Shown here: positions 14,913-21,143 of the stretch, piece after piece
Layout of the letters: every line of letters starts with the position of its first letter
How positions within the stretch are numbered: position 1 is the stretch's first letter
DNA from: a virus
Length of the DNA stretch: 21,830 nucleotides
Strand: one strand, 5' to 3'
IMG/VR virus record: IMGVR_UViG_3300046532_004634
Coordinates: 1 to 21,830 of that record
Program-made: the position numbers and the translations under genes
Notes under the pieces: generated by a model
What the model was told of the DNA's origin: nothing
The model's database searches: none
Seen by the model: only the letters and a program-made list of their open reading frames with translations

Positions 14913-15639
14913 ATTTAAATCTTTTAATATCTTCCTCGTAAAGTCTATTTATTATTTCTTGGTTTCTTTTGGTATAAAATTTTCTATAGTCGGGTTTGTG
15001 GTAAATTTTCCCCGTTTGCTCCAAAGGTTTAGCTTCTATCCCGTGCTTTCTTAAGATAATATTAAAATCAATTTTTAATTTTTCGAATTTGCAAATATAA
15101 TCCATTTCTATTTTTCCGCTTGATTCGATCCACATACTTTGAGGCATTATCCATCTTCCGTACAAGCGGTTTTCTAAAGCTCCAATACTATCATAGCGCG
15201 GGTCCGCATTTAAATTCGACTGGCCTTCTAGTCTCTCGATGAAACTGGAAAAAGATGTTTTAAATTTCAAAAAGAGCTTTTGATCAACAAATCTATTTTT
15301 TTTGTCATTTAATAATTTGCGCCCCTTGGCCCATGCTCGGGCCCTTCCTTTCTTCCCGTCCTGCGGATGTTCGCCCCTTTCAGAAATATATTGGTAATAA
15401 ATCACTTCGGCGTAAGACCACAAAAACCACGACAGTAATCTATCCCAAGGGTTTCTTACTATGGTAAATTTGAAATAATTTTCAATTTTACAATATTCTT
15501 TTGACTCTTCTAATGTGGAGTATTGAGACTCTTTCTTGTTCATCGGGGCGCAAGGGCAAAAATTAAAAAAATTTTCTATACTAGACCCCCCCGTCCTGGG
15601 GATGTGAATGAATAGCAATTTTGGTTTTTCTAAGATCAT
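14902..15639 (-). CDS. PAPS-dependent sulfotransferase-like protein
   Basis: This is a 245-residue protein with the two PAPS-binding motifs of the carbohydrate sulfotransferase-2 family. The 5'-phosphosulfate loop is FIHIPRTGGSS (10-20), and the 3'-phosphate motif is TIVRNPWDRLLSW (59-71) with Arg62 and Ser70. The C-terminal half is Lys/Tyr-rich and holds IGALENRLYGRWIMPQSMW. No signal peptide or transmembrane helix is present, so it acts in the cytoplasm of the infected cell. Likely substrates are a glycan or another phage or host surface molecule; none is visible. It lies 1 base after the preceding gene and overlaps the nuclease gene, so it is embedded in the late/packaging transcript and not in the sugar block. 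Confidence 0.82.
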   Translation of the reverse strand: MILEKPKLLFIHIPRTGGSSIENFFNFCPCAPMNKKESQYSTLEESKEYCKIENYFKFTIVRNPWDRLLSWFLWSYAEVIYYQYISERGEHPQDGKKGRARAWAKGRKLLNDKKNRFVDQKLFLKFKTSFSSFIERLEGQSNLNADPRYDSIGALENRLYGRWIMPQSMWIESSGKIEMDYICKFEKLKIDFNIILRKHGIEAKPLEQTGKIYHKPDYRKFYTKRNQEIINRLYEEDIKRFKYDF

Positions 15640-15640
15640 C

Positions 15641-16726
15641 TTAATTTAAGATTTCGCCTTCCGATATTCCCATTATTCTTGCTTTAAGTTCCTCCATCGT
15701 GGTTAATTTTTCGATTTCCTCTTCCACGGCTTCCCTGCGAAGGTTAGCGAGCCTAATCATTTTATGCCGCGATTCCTCCGACTTCCATATCTCTACTAAA
15801 TTTAGGATGCTGGCGTTTTCTTTTAATTGATTTTTTAACCTGTCGCTCCTTTTCTCCTTTAAGCTTTCTAATAATTTTTGTTGCCTATTTACTGATTGAT
15901 GATATTCGTTTTGAGCCGTGTTAATTGCTTCAACTAACGACATTGCGATTCTTCTTCCGTCGCTATCATTAGCCGCGTCATCTAATAAGTTCTGCAAATG
16001 TTCTACCCTCTGTTGAATGTTTGAGGCGATTACCACCTCGGAAGAAAGGACAATGTATTGATCTACTTCTTCTTGAGTCAAATCATTCTTATCGCACGTA
16101 TACCTTACGAAGCTCGATTCGAAAAGGTCTCGTGCTCCTATAGAGTTATAACTATTAATTTGATGAATGAATCTATAGGTATTCATATAACCCAATAGAG
16201 AGTCTATGTTTTTCTTCTCTTTAGCGACGAGCTTATCTTTATCCCACTTCTTGTAAATATATTTATTAATTTTCGATAACGCTAAACTAAATGTCGAAGG
16301 AGGTTTATATTCATCGTGGGTAATATTAATTTCCTCTGAAGAGTCGTGAGAGGGGTCTATCTGTTTTATATAAGCCTCTGCGACTTTAGCCTCTTTATTT
16401 AAATTAGTTATTTTTTCGTTTGCAAAAATTACTCTAGCTATTTCAACGAAAGTCATCAGTTTATAGTTATTATCTATAAACTCTTTATGCTCTGGAGTTA
16501 ATTCTATTTCTTTGGCTTGGTATTCTTGAGAAGCTCTAGCTTTAATGCTCTGGCTCGCGAGAAAAGCTTTGACCGCTTTCCCCTCCTTGCTTCTACCGTC
16601 TACATTTTTATCGGGGAAAGTTACATTTATCAAGTCTAATAGAGAGGGAGGGTTATCGGGTCTAGAATTCCACTCTTCGAGAATAGCAGCTTTTTGGTCT
16701 TCAAGTAAAATTATTTTATCGCTCAT
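15641..16726 (-). CDS. Coiled-coil protein with duplicated N-terminal module, possible small terminase
   Basis: This is a 361-residue protein of unknown family. Residues 8-56 and 76-120 look like two copies of one helical module: 'FPDKNVDGRSKEGKAVKAFL' aligns with 'FANEKITNLNKEAKVAEAYI', each after a helix and a DLI/EIA segment. This suggests two helix-turn-helix-like units. Residues 145-361 are highly charged helices, probably coiled coil. The gene starts with the ATGA overlap of the sigma-factor gene and has a good Shine-Dalgarno site (GGAGAGG, about 10 bases upstream). N-terminal DNA-binding modules plus a coiled coil, close to terL, fit a small terminase or a transcription co-factor, but neither is proven. 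Confidence 0.6.
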   Translation of the reverse strand: MSDKIILLEDQKAAILEEWNSRPDNPPSLLDLINVTFPDKNVDGRSKEGKAVKAFLASQSIKARASQEYQAKEIELTPEHKEFIDNNYKLMTFVEIARVIFANEKITNLNKEAKVAEAYIKQIDPSHDSSEEINITHDEYKPPSTFSLALSKINKYIYKKWDKDKLVAKEKKNIDSLLGYMNTYRFIHQINSYNSIGARDLFESSFVRYTCDKNDLTQEEVDQYIVLSSEVVIASNIQQRVEHLQNLLDDAANDSDGRRIAMSLVEAINTAQNEYHQSVNRQQKLLESLKEKRSDRLKNQLKENASILNLVEIWKSEESRHKMIRLANLRREAVEEEIEKLTTMEELKARIMGISEGEILN

Positions 16727-17406
16727 ATAATATCTACCTCTCCTTTTTCTAAAGTTTTTTTAACTTTTTCTATAATGGACTTTTTTATATTTTTAATGTG
16801 TTTGTAACCAGGAGGTCTCCCCTCTTCAGAGGTCGTGTAATTCATTATTTTAGCCACCTCTTCATCTGATTTATTTTCGATATAAATTAATTGATAAACA
16901 TTTCTTTCAAGCGGTTTAAGCTTAGATAACATGACTTTGTGAAGTTTATCCTTGTTGGACTCAAAGCTGTCGGAACTATAAGACAAGTTTTTGACCTCTA
17001 TGGAGTGATGATCCAAAGAAACGGGTATCTTTAAATTCTGGGCATCTTTTTTATTTTTACTCCAATACTCGTAAAGGGGGCACGAATTACACTGTTTCTC
17101 AAATAATTTACATTTATCCGTCTCTTCTGCCGCCGCGCACTTTAAACATGGCCTAGTAAAGTTTCCGTAATTATTTCTTATTAAATTTTTAAGCTGATTA
17201 GAGATTATTCTGTTCAGCCAAGGTCTCAAGGGCTGCCTAGGGTCATAAAGGCCCCATTTTTTAAATACATGTATTTTAATGATCTGGGAAACGTCATCGA
17301 AATCCATCCACGCCAGAGACTGCAAGTTCCACTTACCTCTTCTCTTCCGTACTTCTTCATCGATAATGGGGATGCACTCTTCAAATGTTCTCGGCGTATC
17401 ACTCAA
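16723..17406 (-). CDS. Sigma-70-like factor with a cysteine-rich insertion
   Basis: This is a 227-residue protein. Residues 34-80 look like sigma region 2 (MDFDDVSQIIKIHVFKKWGL, then RPWLNRIISNQLKNLIRNN). Residues 162-220 form a region-4-like helix-turn-helix (LKPLERNVYQLIYIENKSDEEVAKIM). Between them lie Cys87, Cys90, Cys99, Cys106 and Cys109 (PCLKC...CKLF...CNSC), a probable zinc site that ordinary ECF factors lack. It should direct host RNA polymerase to phage promoters, as T4 gp55 does for late genes. The start is TTG: the frame is open back to a TAG about 54 bases upstream, and TTG is the only plausible initiator there. It lies 1 base after the stop of the zinc-ribbon gene, suggesting coupled translation. 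Confidence 0.8.
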   Translation of the reverse strand: MSDTPRTFEECIPIIDEEVRKRRGKWNLQSLAWMDFDDVSQIIKIHVFKKWGLYDPRQPLRPWLNRIISNQLKNLIRNNYGNFTRPCLKCAAAEETDKCKLFEKQCNSCPLYEYWSKNKKDAQNLKIPVSLDHHSIEVKNLSYSSDSFESNKDKLHKVMLSKLKPLERNVYQLIYIENKSDEEVAKIMNYTTSEEGRPPGYKHIKNIKKSIIEKVKKTLEKGEVDII

Positions 17407-17407
17407 T

Positions 17408-17785
17408 TTATTTAGAGGTTTTGGGTCTAATAGCGGAACTCTCTTTTTTGAGCTGCTCTAGGATTTCCTCTGTAGAGAACGGATTTTTAGGTTTTCTTTG
17501 GCTGGAGTGTTGAGAGGGGGGAGGGGAGGCTGAGTACTGTTGCATGATACTTCCTAGGGTTTGAGAGTCAGGAGAATAGACTTCGCTGTCAAATTCTAAT
17601 CCTTCCAAATCGCTGAAAGATCCTGGTATCGCTGACTCTTCTTCTATCTCCAGCCCAAGAGCATTACGGGAATCTTTCTTGGCGGAGCCAAGGGAGATGC
17701 CGCAACTTTGACAAAAATTGGGCTTACGTAAAGTATAGCTGTGGGCAGAGCCACAACTTTGACAGTAGTCCTTTAGGTTACTCAT
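17408..17785 (-). CDS. Zinc-ribbon protein preceding the sigma factor
   Basis: This is a 125-residue protein. Residues 8-28 are a short zinc ribbon, Cys8-x2-Cys11 and Cys25-x2-Cys28 (YCQSCGS...FCQSCGI). The rest is low-complexity and acidic, then Ser/Pro/Gln-rich (QQYSASPPPSQHSSQRK), with a helical segment near FSTEEILEQLKKE. No enzyme motif is present. It is the first gene of the transcript and is followed by the sigma factor with a 1-base gap, so a transcription role (co-activator or polymerase adaptor) is a reasonable guess. The start has no Shine-Dalgarno site; GCTGTAATA ends 6 bases before ATG. Confidence 0.72.
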   Translation of the reverse strand: MSNLKDYCQSCGSAHSYTLRKPNFCQSCGISLGSAKKDSRNALGLEIEEESAIPGSFSDLEGLEFDSEVYSPDSQTLGSIMQQYSASPPPSQHSSQRKPKNPFSTEEILEQLKKESSAIRPKTSK

Positions 17786-17791
17786 GTCATA

Positions 17792-17800
17792 TATTACAGC
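17792..17800 (-). promoter_or_regulatory. GCTGTAATA start motif before the zinc-ribbon gene
   Basis: This is the minus-strand copy of the start motif, ending 6 bases before ATG at 17785. It differs from AGTGTAATA at the first two positions. Confidence 0.5.
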
Positions 17801-17866
17801 AAAAAAGTAAAAAAAACAAAATAAAAATTAATATTTTTATAAAAAGAGTGTAACGAGCCTCCTTTT

Positions 17867-17875
17867 AGTGTAATA
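17867..17875 (+). promoter_or_regulatory. AGTGTAATA start motif before the plus-strand gene
   Basis: An exact AGTGTAATA ends 6 bases before ATG 17882, with no Shine-Dalgarno site. A second AGTGTAA lies 20 bases upstream. Confidence 0.55.
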
Positions 17876-17881
17876 TATGAT

Positions 17882-18052
17882 ATGGAAAAATCCCCTTCGG
17901 AAAGAGAAACTCTACTTAAGAAGTTGAAAGAAATCGGAGATTTAAGTATTAAATATTGTTCTCACCCTGACGATGACATTAAAGAAAACGCAATAGCTAT
18001 TAACCGCTTAGCTCAGGATTCTTATAGATTAACTAGGCAAGAGAAAGGTTAA
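17882..18052 (+). CDS. Small charged helical protein on the plus strand
   Basis: ATG at 17882 opens a 56-residue frame: MEKSPSERETLLKKLKEIGD, then an Asp-rich turn (HPDDDIKENAI) and a helix AINRLAQDSYRLTRQEKG. It is the only convincing plus-strand gene in the window. Its 3' end overlaps the 3' end of the PhoH gene by 4 bases. The codons, amphipathic helices and a start motif identical to that of minus-strand genes support it as real. No family is recognised. A small protein facing two transcripts at a divergent promoter could be a regulator, but this is only a guess. Confidence 0.68.
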   Translation: MEKSPSERETLLKKLKEIGDLSIKYCSHPDDDIKENAIAINRLAQDSYRLTRQEKG

Positions 18053-18825
18053 CAAATTAATTTTAGTTTCTTCGTTAAGAATTTGACAAGCTGAGACCTC
18101 ATGACATCTTCTTCCCCGAATTCGAAAGTCCTGATCCCTTCCTCTATGCTCTCTTGATCAGAAAAAAGTTTAAACATTTTCTCAAAACCATGCTGCTTTT
18201 CCCCCTGCTTGATATCTGTCTGCATGGGGTCGGCTAGTATGAAGCATTTACTTCCCTCTGCGAGTCTGGTTATGACTGTCGTGATTTCTTTTATCGTAGA
18301 ATTTTGAGATTCATCTAAGATAATACACTTAGCTTTCCAGTTCATTCCTCTCGCGAAGTTTACTGGGAACATTGTTATTCTCCCCTCTGCCTCTAGTTTC
18401 TCTACGCGAGTGTTTTCAAGGAGCTCTTCCAGCTTATCTAAAAACGGCAGGTTAAAAAAGCGCAGCTTTTCCTCGGCAGAACCAGGGAGAAATCCGAGAC
18501 TTCTATCTGAGGATTCTACGGCGGAGCGAAGATACATGATATCGCTTATAGTCTTCATGTTGAGCAACTGAAGCGCACAATAAGTAGATAATAAGGTTTT
18601 AGAGGTTCCCGCTGGCCCATTAACTAAGACTACTTTAGTGTCGGGATGTAAGGCTATTTTAAAAAACTCTTTTTGTTTTTGAGTCCAAGGGAATTGCTTT
18701 AATTTGATTTGCCTCTTAATCGGGTTATCGTGAAAGCAGTCACTTGTTAAGGACTCCGTAATCTCTTGAGCGATCTCTTTTTTTATGCTAGCCCGCGAAT
18801 GATTAGCCTTTTTTTTGTTTGCCAT
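18049..18825 (-). CDS. phoH: PhoH-like ATPase
   Basis: This is a 258-residue protein. After a basic N-terminus, residues 45-260 form the PhoH domain: FPWTQKQKEFFKIAL, Walker A VNGPAGTSKTLLS (70-77 core, Ser in place of the usual Gly before Lys), YLRSAVESSDRSLGFLPGSAEEK, Walker B CIILDESQN (167-175), and ADPMQTDIKQ. PhoH-type ATPases are widespread in marine phages and are linked to RNA metabolism; their exact role in phages is unsettled. The start carries AGTGTAACT 8 bases upstream within a TTTAAGT-GTA-ACTTAAA palindrome and has no Shine-Dalgarno site. It converges with the plus-strand 56-residue gene. Confidence 0.92.
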   Translation of the reverse strand: MANKKKANHSRASIKKEIAQEITESLTSDCFHDNPIKRQIKLKQFPWTQKQKEFFKIALHPDTKVVLVNGPAGTSKTLLSTYCALQLLNMKTISDIMYLRSAVESSDRSLGFLPGSAEEKLRFFNLPFLDKLEELLENTRVEKLEAEGRITMFPVNFARGMNWKAKCIILDESQNSTIKEITTVITRLAEGSKCFILADPMQTDIKQGEKQHGFEKMFKLFSDQESIEEGIRTFEFGEEDVMRSQLVKFLTKKLKLIC

Positions 18826-18833
18826 CTGTTTTA

Positions 18834-18842
18834 AGTTACACT
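18834..18842 (-). promoter_or_regulatory. AGTGTAACT start motif before phoH
   Basis: AGTGTAACT on the minus strand ends 8 bases before ATG and lies inside the perfect inverted repeat TTTAAGT-GTA-ACTTAAA. It is a weaker match to the motif seen at other starts. Confidence 0.4.
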
Positions 18843-18848
18843 TAAAAA

Positions 18849-19799
18849 CTATTCAGCGTCAAAGAAAAACATATGAAATAATCGAGAGTTTTCTTTATTA
18901 TCACCAAAATATTGAGAAGCGGCATGTACAAGCTTGGCATCCCATATCGCCATCCTGTTATACACGTTTCCCACTACGTCCACTAAGTCCCAAGGAGATT
19001 TATCGTAAAAATTACCCCTAAACATATCCCAGTAAAGCTCATCGCTAGATTTGTTTAAACTAGCGCAATCTTCTTCCGTGGGAAAATTTCTCAGGCCATT
19101 TCCCCTGTGCTTAAAAAAACTTGTGCCGCCTTCTGGTGGCGCATTTGGAGTGAGGAAAACTACAGCGGCATATTTTTGACCATCGGTATGATAGACTAAT
19201 TGGTCTTCGGCGGTGCAAAATTGAAATACCCCGTTGTGAGGTTGATTACCCCAACTAGTTATTTTCTTTTTTAAAATATCTTCGAAAAACTCATAAGTAC
19301 CATCGAAAAGGGTTTGTCGCGGGGTGCGTTGTCCTTTATGATGTGCTTTGTTGTGCTGAAACTCTAAGGAAAGGGCGTATTCCCTGACCTCATCAGGATT
19401 TTTATAAAAATTATCTATGGCAATGATACTGGGGCAAGCATTTCCTATTTCGCCTTGGGGCTGATTAGGGGCATGGTGGGGGTTGTCAACTCTTATCACT
19501 GGCAACAGCGTATCACGCTCGTCACCAATGCTACAGAAAAATTCGCCCTCTTTTACTTCTTCTGCGCTTTCAAAAGAGATTATAAATCCCACAGATTTAG
19601 TGGCATTCGGGTATACATTAAATACGTCCTCCCTGTCATGGAAAGTATGTTCGGTGATTTCTTTGTCGCCCCATCGGAGAGTTATCTCATTAACATTTTT
19701 ATTAAAATGTAGAATCCAACCCTTTAATGTGAAAACGTCTCTCTTTTTTTCAAAAGCGTCTAAATGAAATTTTATCTCAGGATGTGATGTATCATGCAT
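18849..19799 (-). CDS. 2-oxoglutarate/Fe(II) oxygenase-like protein
   Basis: This is a 316-residue protein with two parts. Residues 1-105 form a beta domain with GWILHFNKNVNEITLRWGD and DVFNVYPNATKSVGFIISFE, a pattern I recall in modules attached to glycan-modifying enzymes. Residues 122-316 look like a 2OG/Fe(II) oxygenase: His204-x-Asp206 (VYHTDGQKYAAVVFLTP), GGTSFFKHR, and His292 (MAIWDAKLVHAASQ) with Arg306 as a possible 2OG-binding residue. Such enzymes hydroxylate proteins, nucleotides, lipids or sugars. It overlaps the dehydratase gene by 8 bases and ends the sugar block, which points to a surface-glycan or cell-envelope substrate. The metal triad is visible; the substrate is unknown. 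Confidence 0.75.
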   Translation of the reverse strand: MHDTSHPEIKFHLDAFEKKRDVFTLKGWILHFNKNVNEITLRWGDKEITEHTFHDREDVFNVYPNATKSVGFIISFESAEEVKEGEFFCSIGDERDTLLPVIRVDNPHHAPNQPQGEIGNACPSIIAIDNFYKNPDEVREYALSLEFQHNKAHHKGQRTPRQTLFDGTYEFFEDILKKKITSWGNQPHNGVFQFCTAEDQLVYHTDGQKYAAVVFLTPNAPPEGGTSFFKHRGNGLRNFPTEEDCASLNKSSDELYWDMFRGNFYDKSPWDLVDVVGNVYNRMAIWDAKLVHAASQYFGDNKENSRLFHMFFFDAE

Positions 19800-20736
19800 A
19801 ATGTGCGATAGTCTTTAGTAATCCGCGCTTAAAGGTATGAGAAGGCTTCCAAGAGAGCTTAGAACGCATTTTAGAAGCGTCAATGGCATATCTGAAATCA
19901 TGCCCCAGTCTATCTTTTACGAATTCTATTGACGTAGAAAAATCAATATTCAATGCATTGCACACGGCTTCTATTACTTCTAGATTTGTTTTTTCACAAG
20001 TAGCTCCGACATTATAAGTTTCGCCTACCGTACCCTTAGTCAAGATTTTCCATATACCATCGCAATGGTCTTCTACGTAAATCCAATCTCTCACGTTGGA
20101 GCCTTGCCCGTATACAGGGATTTTTTTTCCTTTGAGCAGACTGGTTAGAATGGTGGGGATAAATTTTTCCTTATGTTGATTAGGTCCGTAATTGTTAGAG
20201 CAATTAGAGATAGTGATGGGAAGTCCAAAGGTATGATAAGAAGCTCTCACCAAGTGATCTGAAGCAGCCTTAGAAGCGGAATAGGGATTGCGGGGATCAT
20301 ATGGTGTAGTCTCTTTAAACTTTCCCTTATCGCCCAGACTCCCGTAAACTTCGTCCGTCGATATATGATGGAACCTCTCCACCTTATTACGCGTAGCTGC
20401 TCTTAACAAATTGTTGGTTCCAGTAATATTTGTGTCGATGAAAGGGGAGGAATTTTTTATAGAATTGTCCACATGAGTTTCAGCAGCGAAGTGAACTACG
20501 TGAGTGGGCTGATACCTTCGGAAAACATCGGTGACTTGAGGCATACTAGTGATGTCTAAGTGTCTGAAGCAGTATTTAGGGTATAATTTAAAGCTTGAGC
20601 AATTTTTTTCATTAGAGGCGTAAGACAGGCAGTCTACATTTAATAGGCTTGTCACTTGCTCGCCGCAAGTATCTAAAACATATTTTATAAAGTTGGAGCC
20701 AATAAAACCTGCTCCCCCTGTGACTAAAACCCTCAT
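19792..20736 (-). CDS. rfbB: NDP-glucose 4,6-dehydratase (RmlB-like)
   Basis: This is a 314-residue extended short-chain dehydrogenase. The NAD-binding loop is TGGAGFIGSNF (6-16). AAETHVDNSI (84-93), ISTDEVYGSLG (125-135; Thr127, Asp128, Glu129) and YSASK (152-156) are the RmlB active-site motifs. NCSNNYGPNQ, EKFIP and NVRDWIYVEDHC complete the substrate pocket, and RLGHDFRYAID follows near the C-terminus. It turns an NDP-glucose (dTDP or UDP) into the 4-keto-6-deoxy sugar, the first step to rhamnose. The partner acting next is probably the bifunctional enzyme at 21140. The start is preceded by AAAGAG, 5 bases after the stop of the nucleotidyltransferase gene, so the three genes form one unit. 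Length and motifs are normal. Confidence 0.94.
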   Translation of the reverse strand: MRVLVTGGAGFIGSNFIKYVLDTCGEQVTSLLNVDCLSYASNEKNCSSFKLYPKYCFRHLDITSMPQVTDVFRRYQPTHVVHFAAETHVDNSIKNSSPFIDTNITGTNNLLRAATRNKVERFHHISTDEVYGSLGDKGKFKETTPYDPRNPYSASKAASDHLVRASYHTFGLPITISNCSNNYGPNQHKEKFIPTILTSLLKGKKIPVYGQGSNVRDWIYVEDHCDGIWKILTKGTVGETYNVGATCEKTNLEVIEAVCNALNIDFSTSIEFVKDRLGHDFRYAIDASKMRSKLSWKPSHTFKRGLLKTIAHYA

Positions 20737-20741
20737 ACTCT

Positions 20742-21143
20742 TTAGAGGATAATATCTTTTTGCAAACTACTCAAGGTGTTAGTCGTGGAATATTTTTCTA
20801 TATAATTAAATAGGACGACTTTGGCAATATCATTGCCCACCACCTCGTTCTCCTCGTAGTCTCCCCCTTTTACAATCTCGTCTGGTTTTAATTCTTTTAT
20901 TAATTCGTAAGGGGTGTCTTCGTCGAAAATTATCACTTCGCCCACGCTTTCGAAAGCCTCTAACACAAATTTTCTATCTTCTTGATTAAATATAGGCCGC
21001 GTATCACCCTTTAGTCTTTTAACGCTTGAATCGCTATTTAAGCCTACCACCACTTTATCTCCCCTCGACTTGCAAAATCGTAGGAGCTCTACATGCATCC
21101 TGTGAATCATGTCGAAACATCCATTGGTGAAGATAACTTTCAT
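20742..21143 (-). CDS. Cytidylyltransferase-like (HldE C-domain) protein with HRMH
   Basis: This is a 133-residue protein of the nucleotidyltransferase fold. It opens VIFTNGCFDMIHRMHVELL, continues VVVGLNSDSSVKRLKGDTRP and EDRKFVLEAFESVGEVIIFDEDTPYELI, and has IVKGGDY and YSTTNT, all typical of the adenylyltransferase half of HldE/RfaE, which makes ADP-heptose. The usual HxGH nucleotide-binding motif is His14-Arg-Met-His17; the glycine is Met. Catalysis may be impaired or altered. The gene overlaps the reductase gene by 4 bases (ATGA) and precedes the dehydratase, so it should activate a sugar phosphate, or have a related role, in the same pathway. Confidence 0.85.
   Translation of the reverse strand: MKVIFTNGCFDMIHRMHVELLRFCKSRGDKVVVGLNSDSSVKRLKGDTRPIFNQEDRKFVLEAFESVGEVIIFDEDTPYELIKELKPDEIVKGGDYEENEVVGNDIAKVVLFNYIEKYSTTNTLSSLQKDIIL

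Larger units (their letters stand above)
17786..17881. promoter_or_regulatory. Divergent promoter region with mirrored start motifs
   Basis: This 96-base AT-rich gap separates the minus-strand zinc-ribbon gene from the plus-strand 56-residue gene. Both genes are entered through TGTAATATATGAYATG, so the two ends of the gap form an inverted repeat. On the plus side AGTGTAA occurs twice, at 17847 and 17867, exactly 20 bases apart (about two helical turns). Confidence 0.65.

Noticed and set aside
18849-19799. Oxygenase as hydroxylase of the collagen-like fibre
   Set aside because: The fibre repeats have almost no Pro or Lys to hydroxylate, and the gene lies in the sugar block, so a glycan or envelope target is more plausible.
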